Source: Roseinatronobacter monicus
GTDB taxonomy: Bacteria > Pseudomonadota > Alphaproteobacteria > Rhodobacterales > Rhodobacteraceae
Direction: 5' to 3'
Assembly (NCBI RefSeq): GCF_006716865.1
Contig: NZ_VFPT01000001.1
Coordinates: 801,001-865,000 of the forward strand
DNA: 64,000 nt
Under the pieces are notes generated by a model that was given only the letters and a program-made list of their open reading frames with translations, searched no databases and was not told the origin of the DNA. The position numbers and the translations under genes were made by a program. This document shows positions 45,447 to 54,426 of this stretch, piece by piece (positions within the stretch are counted from its first letter, which is position 1; each line of letters opens with the position of its first letter).

Positions 45447-45812
45447 ATGCAAAATGTCGTGCTGATTGTCCATCTCTTGCTGGCGCTGACGCTGATCGGC
45501 GTCGTGCTTGTGCAGCGCTCCGAAGGTGGGGGGCTTGGCATTGGCGGGGGCGATGGCAACGCCAGCGCAGGCCGTCCGCCGCTGACGGCTATGGCCAAGC
45601 TGACTTGGGTGCTTGCCGCTGCGTTCATTGCGACATCGCTGACGCTGACTGTCATTGCAGCACAGCAATCCGCCACAAGCTCGGTTCTGGACCGTCTGGG
45701 CACGCCGACCGCACCTACCGAGCCGACTGTGCCGTCGCTGCCTTTGGGCGATGGCTTGTTGCCGCCGCCCGTTGCCGATGACACTCTGGCACCCCCCCCG
45801 GCCGACGACTAG
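45447..45812 (+). CDS. secG: Preprotein translocase subunit SecG
   Basis: A 121-residue SecG with two membrane helices (VVLIVHLLLALTLIGVVLVQ and LTWVLAAAFIATSLTLTVIA) separated by the conserved RSEGGGLGIGGG loop. It stimulates the SecYEG channel. The proline-rich tail (residues 88-121) is longer than in E. coli SecG but normal for Rhodobacterales. It lies between purA, divergent, and pyrG, downstream. Confidence 0.95.
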   Translation: MQNVVLIVHLLLALTLIGVVLVQRSEGGGLGIGGGDGNASAGRPPLTAMAKLTWVLAAAFIATSLTLTVIAAQQSATSSVLDRLGTPTAPTEPTVPSLPLGDGLLPPPVADDTLAPPPADD

Positions 45813-45978
45813 GGGGTCGTCACAAGAACTAGTATGGGGCGCGTTTTTTTACCGCCCGATCTTGCGGCTGTCTTGCGGTCTTGCGGAATCTGGCGTATTC
45901 CTCGACTCCCGTGGTGGTCGTTGCCTGAAAGCAGGCATTTGACCAGCGAAATGCAGTTTCACGGGGGGTCGCAGGACC

Positions 45979-47622
45979 ATGGCGCGCTATATCTTCATTA
46001 CCGGCGGTGTTGTTTCCAGTCTGGGCAAGGGGCTTGCTTCGGCCGCACTTGGTGCGTTGCTGCAAGCACGTGGTTTCACAGTGCGTTTGCGCAAGCTGGA
46101 CCCCTATCTGAATGTCGATCCCGGCACGATGTCGCCGTTTGAACATGGCGAGGTGTTTGTCACGGATGACGGTGCGGAAACCGATCTGGACCTTGGGCAC
46201 TATGAGCGATTCACCGGTGTCGCTGCACGGCGCACTGATTCGGTGTCATCGGGGCGGATTTATTCCAATGTGCTGGAGAAAGAACGCCGCGGCGATTATC
46301 TTGGCAAAACGATTCAGGTGATCCCGCATGTCACCAACGAGATCAAGGATTTCCTTGCCATTGGTGAGGATGAGGTTGATTTTATGCTGTGCGAAATCGG
46401 TGGCACAGTGGGCGATATCGAAGGCCTGCCGTTTTTCGAGGCCATCCGCCAGTTCAGCCATGAGCGCCCGCGCGGGCAGTGTATTTTCATGCATCTGACG
46501 CTGCTGCCCTATCTGGCCGCGAGCGGAGAGTTGAAAACGAAACCCACGCAACACTCGGTCAAGGAATTGCAATCCATCGGGATTGCGCCCGATGTGCTGG
46601 TCTGCCGGTCAGAGCATCCGATCCCTGAAAAAGAGCGCCAGAAAATTGCATTGTTCTGCAATGTGCGCCCGGACGCTGTGATCCCCGCGTATGATCTGAA
46701 GTCGATCTATGAAGCGCCTATGGCGTATCACGGGGCAGGGCTGGATCAGGCTGTGCTGGACGCATTCGGCATCAACCCCGCGCCGCGCCCCAATCTGGCC
46801 CGTTGGGAAGATGTGATGGACCGGTTGGCCCATCCAGAGGGCGAGGTGCGCATCGCCATTGTGGGCAAATATGTGCAGCTTGAAGACGCTTATAAATCCA
46901 TCAAGGAAGCGTTGGTACATGGCGGTATTGCCAATCGCGTGAAAGTGCAGGTTGACTGGATTGATGCGAGTGTTTTTGACGCGGCTGACCCCGGACCCGC
47001 GCTGGAAGCTTATCATGCCATCCTTGTGCCCGGCGGATTTGGCGAGCGCGGCACCGAAGGCAAGATCAAGGCCGCGACCTATGCGCGGACCAAGAAGATC
47101 CCCTATTTTGGCATCTGTCTGGGCATGCAGATGGCCTGTATCGAGGCGGCGCGCAACCTTGCCGGAATTGACGATGCAGGCTCGGAAGAGTTTGACCTTG
47201 AAGCGGGGCACAAGCGCTTCACGCCGGTTGTTTATCACCTGAAAGAATGGGTGCAGGGCAATCACAGGATCGAGCGCAAACTGGGCGATGACAAGGGCGG
47301 CACGATGCGGCTGGGTGCCTATAATGCGGCGCTGAAAGAAGGCTCGCGCGTGGCGCAGATTTACGGCAGCACCCGGATCGAGGAACGCCACCGCCATCGC
47401 TATGAGGTGGATACGAAATTCCGCGAAGCGCTTGAAGGCAAGGGTCTGACCTTCTCCGGCATGTCGCCGGATGGCAAATTGCCCGAGATTGTCGAGCATG
47501 AAGACCATCCGTGGTTCATCGGGGTGCAGTTCCACCCAGAGTTGAAATCAAAGCCATTTGATCCGCACCCGCTATTCGCAGATTTCGTGCGCGCGGCGGT
47601 CGAGGTGTCGCGTCTGGTGTAA
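45979..47622 (+). CDS. pyrG: CTP synthase PyrG
   Basis: PyrG makes CTP from UTP, ATP and glutamine. The 547-residue enzyme has the synthetase domain [19 protein letters not shown] at the N-terminus and a glutamine amidotransferase domain from about residue 290. Its nucleophile is in GICLGMQ and the His/Glu pair in [10 protein letters not shown]. Length and all motifs are normal. secG lies just upstream and dddL 77 bp downstream on the same strand. Confidence 0.98.
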   Translation: MARYIFITGGVVSSLGKGLASAALGALLQARGFTVRLRKLDPYLNVDPGTMSPFEHGEVFVTDDGAETDLDLGHYERFTGVAARRTDSVSSGRIYSNVLEKERRGDYLGKTIQVIPHVTNEIKDFLAIGEDEVDFMLCEIGGTVGDIEGLPFFEAIRQFSHERPRGQCIFMHLTLLPYLAASGELKTKPTQHSVKELQSIGIAPDVLVCRSEHPIPEKERQKIALFCNVRPDAVIPAYDLKSIYEAPMAYHGAGLDQAVLDAFGINPAPRPNLARWEDVMDRLAHPEGEVRIAIVGKYVQLEDAYKSIKEALVHGGIANRVKVQVDWIDASVFDAADPGPALEAYHAILVPGGFGERGTEGKIKAATYARTKKIPYFGICLGMQMACIEAARNLAGIDDAGSEEFDLEAGHKRFTPVVYHLKEWVQGNHRIERKLGDDKGGTMRLGAYNAALKEGSRVAQIYGSTRIEERHRHRYEVDTKFREALEGKGLTFSGMSPDGKLPEIVEHEDHPWFIGVQFHPELKSKPFDPHPLFADFVRAAVEVSRLV

Positions 47623-47661
47623 GCCGGGTTGTCGCTGACAGAATAGGCCGTGTCGCACATG

Positions 47662-47684
47662 GAAATGCACAGATTGTGCATTTC
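47662..47684. promoter_or_regulatory. Perfect 10+10 bp inverted repeat in front of dddL
   Basis: GAAATGCACA-GAT-TGTGCATTTC is a perfect 10-bp inverted repeat with a 3-bp spacer, ending 15 bp before the dddL ATG at 47700. A second short repeat, GGGCA-TGCGG-TGCCC, fills 47685-47699. The long repeat fits an operator for a dimeric repressor of DMSP cleavage, or a hairpin that hides the ribosome site. It has no T-run and is not a usual terminator. Confidence 0.55.
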
Positions 47685-47699
47685 GGGCATGCGGTGCCC

Positions 47700-48377
47700 A
47701 TGGATCAAAGCGCGTTGCCCTACCGCCTGTCAGACCGCCCCGCATGGGGTTATCTGTTGCGTGATTTTCTGGAAATGTATCGCGCGCTGCCCGCAGGTGG
47801 CAGCGTCAAGATCAGGGCGCATCAGCGCCTTGTGCGCGAACGTATCACCGGTGTGTTGCGCGCGAACCCCAGTTTGCGCGACACGGATGCGGCCAGCAAA
47901 CCTGTTACCCTGCATTTGCAACGCGCATTGGATCAGGGGCGCGGCACCTCTATGTCGCGTGTTATTCGCAGCATAGACGGGCTGCGCGACCAGCTTTCGT
48001 GGCAATATGGCTATGACAAGGTGCCGCGCGGACTGGACCAGAAATACGCCTATGCGGAACTTGTCGGCCCGACCGGGCCGGTGCTGAGCGATCAGATCAT
48101 TTTGGGGCTGGTGCTGTTTGCGCCAAGCTGCATCTACCCAACACATGCGCATGACGGGATCACCGAAAGCTATATCTGCCTGTCGGGTGCGATGTCGCAA
48201 AACGATCAGGGTGTGTATGTGCCCGGCTCTATGATCTTCAACCCGCCGGGGCAGATGCACCGGATCACCGTTGCTGATCTGGAGCCGTCCTTGCTGGCCT
48301 ATGCGTGGATCGGCCCGCATGAGAAACTGACATCGCAAAAAATGGTGTTCACCCGCAAGGCGCGGCGGCAAGGCTAG
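47700..48377 (+). CDS. dddL: DMSP lyase DddL
   Basis: DddL cleaves dimethylsulfoniopropionate into dimethyl sulfide and acrylate. The 225-residue protein has the DddL cupin layout. Motif 1 is THAHDGITESYICLSGAM, motif 2 is YVPGSMIFNPPGQMHRIT, and LLAYAWIG follows. Metal-binding His, Glu and Tyr residues are all in place. DddQ and DddW cupins differ in motif 1. The start is uncertain: ATG 47700 is used, since GTG 47676 lies within the inverted repeat. No acrylate-processing genes are adjacent, because the next gene is a truncated quinone oxidoreductase beside an IS element. Confidence 0.87.
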   Translation: MDQSALPYRLSDRPAWGYLLRDFLEMYRALPAGGSVKIRAHQRLVRERITGVLRANPSLRDTDAASKPVTLHLQRALDQGRGTSMSRVIRSIDGLRDQLSWQYGYDKVPRGLDQKYAYAELVGPTGPVLSDQIILGLVLFAPSCIYPTHAHDGITESYICLSGAMSQNDQGVYVPGSMIFNPPGQMHRITVADLEPSLLAYAWIGPHEKLTSQKMVFTRKARRQG

Positions 48378-48407
48378 GGTTTGCCCGCCGCCGGTGCCGT
48401 CACAGCC

Positions 48408-48645
48408 TTAGCACAGCAAAACGGAACTGCCGGTCGTGCTGCGGGCTTCCATCTGCCGATGGGCCTCGGCCACATCTTCCAATGCAAATTCCTGTCCGAT
48501 ACGTATCTTGACCTTGCCGCTTTCGACCATTTCGAACAGTTGCGCGGCCATGGCCTGACAAGTGTCATGATCGGCAATATGCGTGAACAGGGTGGGCCGT
48601 GTCAGTTGCAAAGAGCCTTTCGCGCCCAGAACACCCAGATCGAAG
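48408..48645 (-). pseudogene. 3' fragment of NADPH:quinone oxidoreductase, cut by IS copy 2
   Basis: The last 79 codons of a QorA-type quinone oxidoreductase remain: FDLGVLGAKGSLQLTRPTLF through AHRQMEARSTTGSSVLLC. The whole N-terminal part, with the cofactor-binding domain, is missing because the IS begins at 48646. The missing 5' part is not present on the far side of the IS, which shows a deletion rather than a simple insertion. No function is expected. Confidence 0.88.
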
Positions 48646-50122
48646 GCTAAGGGATGCACACATCTTTGGCTGTGCGCTCCGGTTTTCGGCACTTGACCGT
48701 TTTTGTTGCGCATGATTCGATCGCTCTACCTAAAGTGGGAGGGCGTCTGTGGTGACTTCGGAAGGCTGGAGGCTGGGTGATTTCGGAGACGAACGCCTGG
48801 CAAAAAGGGGGGTCTGCTGCTCGCAGCAATGGTGGCGCGCACGAGCACCTGTCTTCGGCGTCTGGCGGGTGGCCGCCGCAGTGGGATTGTCGGATTTTCG
48901 CGCTTTCTGGCCAATCCGCGCGTGACGGCTGAGGCGGTGATTGAAGGCTGGGGAGCGGAGCTTTCGCAAGCCTGCGCGGGGCGGCATATTCTTGCGATTC
49001 AGGACAGCAGCGACTTCAATTTCTCGACAACCAAAGAGCGCAGTCGCGGACTGGGTGCAATCGGCAAGGGGTCTGGGCGCGGTGTTTTGCTCCACGCGAT
49101 GCTGGGTGTGGATGCCGAGACGGGTGGCATTCTGGGTTTGGCCGCGGGCCGGATATGGACACGCGATGGCCGCGTAAGTGTTCCCCACCGGGCCCGCCCC
49201 CTGTCCGAGAAGGAATCGCATCGGTGGCTGAGCACGGCAGAGGCTGCCAAGACAGTTCTGGCCCAGGCGCATATGGTGACTGAAATCGGCGATCGCGAGA
49301 GCGATATCTATGAGAAATGGGCACGATTGCCGGAGCCGGGCTTTCACATCCTGACCCGTGCCATGACGGATCGCTCAATCCTGGAAGGTGGCGGCAAGCT
49401 GTCCTCTGCCCCGCTGAAATTGGCAGGTACGGCACAAGTGGCGATGCGCGCACGCCCAGGGCGCCCGGCGCGCACCGCCAGACTTGAGGCCCGATTTGGC
49501 CCCGTTACGATCAAGCGTCCTGCCAATCTGGCCAGACAGCCGGGGCTGGCCGAGACGGTGGAGGTCAGCCTGATCGAAGTCAGCGAGGTGAATGCGCCAC
49601 CGGGCGCCGAGCCCATCTCATGGCGGCTTTTGACCACTCACAAGGTCGAGGATGCGGACATGGCCTGGCGCGCGGTAAGCTGGTACCGGCAACGCTGGCA
49701 TATCGAACAATTCTTCCGCACCCTGAAGCAACAGGGGTTGCAACTGGAGGACAGCCAACTGGAAAATGCCGAGCGGTTGATCAAGCTGACCGCGATTGCC
49801 GCCCGCGCGGCCTGCACCATCATGCAACTCGTTCAGGCGCGCGATGGCAAGTCCGGGCAAGACGCCAAAATCGCCTTCTCATCCTCCGAAATCCAGACCC
49901 TTCATGCTCTCCTGCCCGAACTCGAAGGCAAGACCGCGCTCCAGAAAAACCCTCACCCGCCGGAAACACTTGCCTGGGCCGCGTGGATCATCGCCAAGCT
50001 CGGCGGATGGGACGGCTACCCAAAATCCAAACCGCCAGGTCCAATTACATTCCGACATGGCCTACAATACTTCAAATCCGTCTCACACGGATGGAAACTC
50101 AGAAATGTGTGAATCGCCTAGC
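48646..50122 (+). mobile_element. IS4-family (IS50/Tn5-like group) insertion sequence, copy 2
   Basis: The 1477-bp element appears identical to 30031-31507, in direct orientation 18,615 bp downstream. The ends are the same, but the 8 bases on either side (GATCGAAG and CGATTTCG) do not match, so there is no target duplication. Both flanking genes are truncated and different (qor left, nosR-like right). It probably formed by recombination between two copies with loss of the DNA between them. Confidence 0.95.
48749..50112 (+). CDS. IS4/IS50-group transposase (copy 2), same -1 frame change
   Basis: Residue for residue the same as the copy at 30134: catalytic ORF from ATG 48829 with D59, D155, E293 and the YREK motif, and an upstream frame from GTG 48749 with the Tn5-type N-terminal segment. 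The A5G6 run at about 48802-48812 is also preserved, supporting a functional frameshift or slippage site. Confidence 0.85.
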
Positions 50123-51218
50123 CGATTTCGGGGGTGATGAAGCCATGTTCGCGCACGGCCTCAACGATCAGGGTGAATGGCTCTGCCGGATTAAAGCCCA
50201 AGCGCCGGTCCGTGCGCAGGATCATGGCGGTGCCTTCGGGCACATCGGGGGCCAAATCGACCAAGAAATCGGCGTCACGCAGCGCAATGGGAAAGCCGCC
50301 CTGTTCGGCCTTGACCTGATCGGGCGAAGTATTGCGCACGAATGTATCACTGACCGGACCGTGACGGCCTGCGTCCATCAACAGCAGGAATTCATCGGTT
50401 GGCGCGACGCCCCGAAACCGGGTCATCTGGTCAATCGTGCTCTGATCGAGTGCGGCGCGGGCAATCGCCGGGGGGGGTACATCGACCAGCCAAAGATCCA
50501 GATACAAGCCCTCCGGGTCCGCCTGTGCGTCAGGGTCAGAATAGGCCCATCTTGTGCCCTGAAACATGGCATCAATTTCGGCATTGGTGATGCGCAGATG
50601 ACGGGCCAGCCCCTGTTCGACCAGATCGGCCCAACTCAGCGCCTCGTCATACTCGAAATCGGGACGCGCGGCAGGGGCGGCGATACGGCCCTGCATATGT
50701 TCGCGCGCGACCGAATGCGCCGCTGCCATGATGGATGCATGCGCGATCCGTACAGATGCCGTAGCTTTGGTGACGCCGTCCAGTTGCACCAATGACGCGC
50801 CCGCATCCGCGCCCCCATATGGTGTGCCGATACTCATCCGCGACCAGATCGACTTGCCTGCATATTGTTCGAAAAACTCTCGAAAGGGGCCCTCGCCCAT
50901 GCCAGAGATAAAGATAGGCTCGTTATGCTGGACCACGCGCACTGATACAAATGTACCGGCGCGGTTCAGCACGACCAGCGTGTTGATGGGCGCGCCTGCA
51001 AACCCCGGCAGTGCGGCATAGGGCGGGGTGGTGAAAGCATACCCCGCAGGTGCGCCGCCGGAATTGACGACGCGGTAAAGTCCCTTGTCGTTCAGCGCCT
51101 CACCCAGACCGAAAGGCGGCGGGACATAGGCCAGCATTTCCTCGGGCGTCAGCACCTGCGCGCGCGCAGGCAAAGCGAGCAGAACAGCAAAGATAATTAA
51201 GCGGAGAATCATGGCCAT
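50123..51218 (-). pseudogene. NosR/NirI-family flavoprotein, truncated by IS copy 2
   Basis: A signal peptide (MILRLIIFAVLLALPARAQ) is followed by a periplasmic FMN-binding domain with the ApbE flavinylation motif LDGVTKATASV, in which the Thr would carry FMN. The second periplasmic segment continues (YLDLWLVDVPPPAI, FRGVAPTDEFLLLMDAG). NosR and NirI then have membrane helices and a 4Fe-4S polyferredoxin part. Here the frame ends within the IS after about 365 residues, so electron transfer is lost. The start at 51218 or 51212 is set by the signal peptide. NosR supports nitrous oxide reduction and NirI nitrite reduction; the fragment cannot tell which. Confidence 0.82.
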
Positions 51219-51335
51219 GGGACGAAGGATATGGAAGGTGGCGCGGCGCATATGCGACTTTCGATTACGGGTCCGGGAATGCATGAACCCGGCACAGAGC
51301 CGGGTTCATGGTTTGTCATTTGGCGTGATGCCCGA

Positions 51336-51977
51336 TCATTCGGCGGATGCCAGCAGCGCGTCCGGGATACGGAAGGTCACGACCGACCCGCCCTGATTGA
51401 GGTATGCAACCTGCTGCGCGACCTCGCCGCCCCATAGGGGCACAGCGCCGCCCCAGCCTGACACGACTGATAGCCATTGCACGCCGTCTTCGTCTTCCCA
51501 TGTGATCGGCTGGCCAACAACGCCGGAACCGGTCTGATACTGCCAGAGCACCTCTCCGGTTTCATCGTCGATAGTCTTGATATAGCCTTCGGGCGTGCCG
51601 TAGAAGACCAGCCCGCCTGCGGTCGCCATGACCGAGGACCACAGCGGGGCCGCGTTGTTGACCTGAAACTTGATTTCCATCGTGTTCGGATCAATCGCCT
51701 TCATCGCGCCGATATGGTCATCGAATAGCGGTTTAATAGTGAAACCCGCACCGAGATAGGCGGCACCTTGGCGATAGGTGATTGGTTCGTTCCAGATATC
51801 CATGCCCCATTCATTCGCGGGAACGTAGAAATATCCGGTGCGCTGCGAGTATGCCATATGCTGCCAGTTTTTGCCGCCAAGAAAGCCCGGCACGGCCCAG
51901 ACGACATCACCGCGTCCGCTATCCGCCGAGTCGGCTGGGTTGTCGGGCGGGTTGGTATCATTGAAGATCGGGCGCCC
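51336..51977 (-). pseudogene. 3' fragment of PQQ-dependent alcohol dehydrogenase (ExaA-like)
   Basis: About 213 C-terminal residues remain of a quinoprotein ethanol-type dehydrogenase. Recognisable parts are [55 protein letters not shown] and [18 protein letters not shown]. Roughly the first 60 per cent, including the signal peptide, PQQ-site residues and Ca or lanthanide ligands, is missing. About 80 bp of unassigned sequence separates it from a 5'-truncated aldehyde dehydrogenase on the other strand. It precedes the nosR-like fragment on the same strand. Confidence 0.88.
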
Positions 51978-52056
51978 GACCGCGCCACGGAATGGAGCCG
52001 CCGCGCGGGCGAGATGGGGGATGCCGTGGGCACCTACAATCATGGTATCGACATGA

Positions 52057-53049
52057 TCCGCGCTCGCGGATGGCAACTGCATCGTGATGAAACCAGCCGA
52101 ACAGACGCCGGCGGCGATCATGGTGCTGATGGAACTTATCGCCGATCTGCTGCCCGCAGGTACGCTGAACATTGTAAATGGTCTTGGCGCCGAAACTGGT
52201 GAGGCGCTTGCCCGTTCCAACCGGATTGCAAAGATTGCCTTCACTGGCTCCACGGCCACAGGCCGTAAAATCATGGAAGCCGCAACCGTGAACCTGATTC
52301 CGGTCACACTGGAACTGGGCGGCAAATCGCCCAATATTTTCTTCAGTGATATCATGGCGCAGGATGATGCCTTTCTTGACAAGGCCGTCGAAGGATTCGT
52401 CCTATTCGCTTTCAACCAAGGCGAAGTCTGCACCTGCCCATCACGCGCTTTGATACAGGAAGACATCTACGAGGAATTTATCGCCCGCTGCATCGCGCGT
52501 GTGAAGGCCATCCAGCAAGGCGACCCGCGCGACATGGCGACTATGGTCGGCGCGCAAGCCAGTCAGCAACAGCACGACAAAATCATGTCCTACTTTACCA
52601 TAGGTGTGGAAGAAGGCGCTGAAGTGCTGATCGGCGGCAAGGCCAAGCACTTGGATGGTGAATTGGCAGGAGGCTATTATATCGAGCCGACGATCCTGAA
52701 AGGCCACAACAAGATGCGCGTTTTCCAAGAAGAAATCTTCGGCCCTGTCGTCTCGGTTACGACATTCAAGGACGAAGCAGAGGCTCTCGCTCTTGCCAAT
52801 GACACGATGTATGGCCTTGGGGCAGGTGTCTGGACCCGTGATGGCACGCGCGCTTACCGCTTTGGCCGCGCGATCGAGGCGGGCCGTGTTTGGGTCAACA
52901 ACTATCATGCCTACCCGGCTCATGCTGCATTTGGCGGCTACAAACAATCCGGGATCGGGCGTGAGAACCACAAGATGATGCTCGACCACTATCAGCAAAC
53001 CAAGAATATGTTGGTCAGCTATAACCCCAATAAACTCGGCTTTTTCTGA
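52057..53049 (+). pseudogene. 5'-truncated aldehyde dehydrogenase
   Basis: Homology begins abruptly at [20 protein letters not shown] with an in-frame stop just before it. The rest of an ALDH of about 500 residues follows: the catalytic Glu in [12 protein letters not shown], then [12 protein letters not shown], where the catalytic Cys is expected, [10 protein letters not shown], and the end [20 protein letters not shown]. About 175 N-terminal residues, including part of the NAD-binding domain, are lost. A GTG at 52084 could start a shorter protein, but it would probably be inactive. The gene resembles the acetaldehyde dehydrogenases paired with PQQ ethanol dehydrogenase. Confidence 0.85.
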
Positions 53050-53262
53050 ACTCCGAAATGCAGCGCCGCTCCTGAGATATGGGGCGACGCCAAGCTTGCA
53101 TCCCGGTGGTGATGTGGTGACTTTGCAGAGAAACGAGACTTCCGGAAGTCGCTCATGGGCGCAGCTTGGGTGTCGATTTCGGCCAGCGGTGACACTTGAC
53201 CCGTTCATTTGGTTTGTTCGTGCTGATTGCCAACTCGGCGAAAGCCTTTGATTTATAGGCGA

Positions 53263-54042
53263 TCAATACCAGAATGCGGTCACTCCATCCCACACCAATT
53301 TCGCCCCTACCAAGGTTAACATGGCATACATGAATGGATAGAAAACCTGCGCATTTATGCGTTTTATGATCATGGCCCCAAGGAGTGTCGAGACGACAGC
53401 CAAGGGCAACATGACCGCCGCTGAGGCCAAAGTTTTCGTCTCAAAATGTCCCAGTGCCGCATAGGGTGCCACCTTGACGAGGTTGACGATCGCGAAAAAC
53501 ATCACGCTTGTGCCAGTGTAGAGGCGGGGATCAAGCTTCAATTGCAAGGCATAGACCTGAAATGGCGGCCCTCCCGCGTGCGCCACGAAACTGGTAAACC
53601 CTGCGAATGCGCCCCAGAAGGCACCGCTCAATCGCCCTTGGCCTCTTGGTTGCTCACCTGCACGCAGCACGGTCATACGCACAACGAACCCCAAGGCCAG
53701 CAATCCGACAATCAAGCGCACAAACGACTCTGACGTTATCGCAGCGGTCAGTGTCCCTATCACTATGCCCACCATTGCAGGGGGCAACAAATACCACAGC
53801 GTCGTGCGATCAAACCAGCCCCGCCAAGTCCAGACACTTATTCCATCCATCATAAGCAAGATCGGAAGCAGCAACGCGGCCGCCTGCATGGGCGGCATGA
53901 CAAGGGAAAGAATGGGAACGCCCATCAGCGCGAAAGCCCCGCCAAGTCCGCCTTTCGACAAGCCGACAAGAAACACGGCGATAACGGCCACCAGAAGTGT
54001 CTGTGTATCCTGAAAAAATGTGAAGTTGGCGACCAAGTGCAT
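53263..54042 (-). CDS. TauE/SafE-family anion exporter
   Basis: An intact 259-residue membrane protein with eight predicted helices. The TauE/SafE repeats are visible: VAVIAVFLVGLSKGGLGGAFALMGVPILSL and, in the second half, WGAFAGFTSFVAHAGGPPFQVYALQL. TauE/SafE proteins export sulfite, sulfoacetate or related organosulfur anions. It is surrounded by gene fragments, so its original partners may be lost. It could serve the sulfonate block at 3.9-17 kb, but this is a guess. Confidence 0.87.
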   Translation of the reverse strand: MHLVANFTFFQDTQTLLVAVIAVFLVGLSKGGLGGAFALMGVPILSLVMPPMQAAALLLPILLMMDGISVWTWRGWFDRTTLWYLLPPAMVGIVIGTLTAAITSESFVRLIVGLLALGFVVRMTVLRAGEQPRGQGRLSGAFWGAFAGFTSFVAHAGGPPFQVYALQLKLDPRLYTGTSVMFFAIVNLVKVAPYAALGHFETKTLASAAVMLPLAVVSTLLGAMIIKRINAQVFYPFMYAMLTLVGAKLVWDGVTAFWY

Positions 54043-54062
54043 GAGCTGTTCTCAGATTTCCC

Positions 54063-54266
54063 TCAAGATGCCTGCATGCCGCCAACATCAGCGCGGGCTG
54101 TGTAACGCAATAGGGTGCGCGCGCCATCTTCTTCAAGCGTAATCTGTGCGCCGCCCTTGGCAAACCCCGCAACACCGCCGGTGCCAGAGCCTGTCAGGTG
54201 AAATTCGCGCGGTGGATCTACCGGGCCAATTTTCAGCACGACTATGGCCTCCAGTTCAGTTTCTGA
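54063..54266 (-). pseudogene. coxG (CO dehydrogenase subunit G) remnant
   Basis: The minus strand encodes SETELEAIVVLKIGPVDPPREF, then TGSGTGGVAGFAKGGAQITLEEDG and YTARADVGG, and stops shortly after. This matches the SRPBCC protein CoxG, but the roughly 15 residues normally between KIGPV and DPP are missing, and the N-terminus is gone. It is a remnant without function. The adjacent 54267-54426 holds nothing recognisable. Confidence 0.65.
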
Positions 54267-54426
54267 ATGGTGCGTGATCCATCAGCGCAAGGCAGCATAA
54301 CATCAACCAACAGAGTCAGAGCCCTCCAGACCAAAATCAGGCCGCCTGATCCAAATCATTCGAAGACGGTCAGGCAGCCAAGAAGGCGTCCGCGTTCAGT
54401 CGCCTCATCCTGCATGAGCGGGCGGC

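Noticed and set aside
30031..50122. Composite transposon bounded by the two IS copies
   Set aside because: Copy 1 has its own duplication on both sides, the outer flanks of the pair do not match, and the segment between holds essential genes (purA, pyrG) in normal chromosomal context.
51336..52466. 376-codon ORF read as one protein
   Set aside because: Its first ~125 codons are antisense to the aldehyde dehydrogenase; only the C-terminal part is PQQ dehydrogenase.
53050..53262. Possible old IS remnant before the TauE/SafE gene
   Set aside because: The 213 bp look non-coding, but no end repeats or transposase similarity could be recognised.
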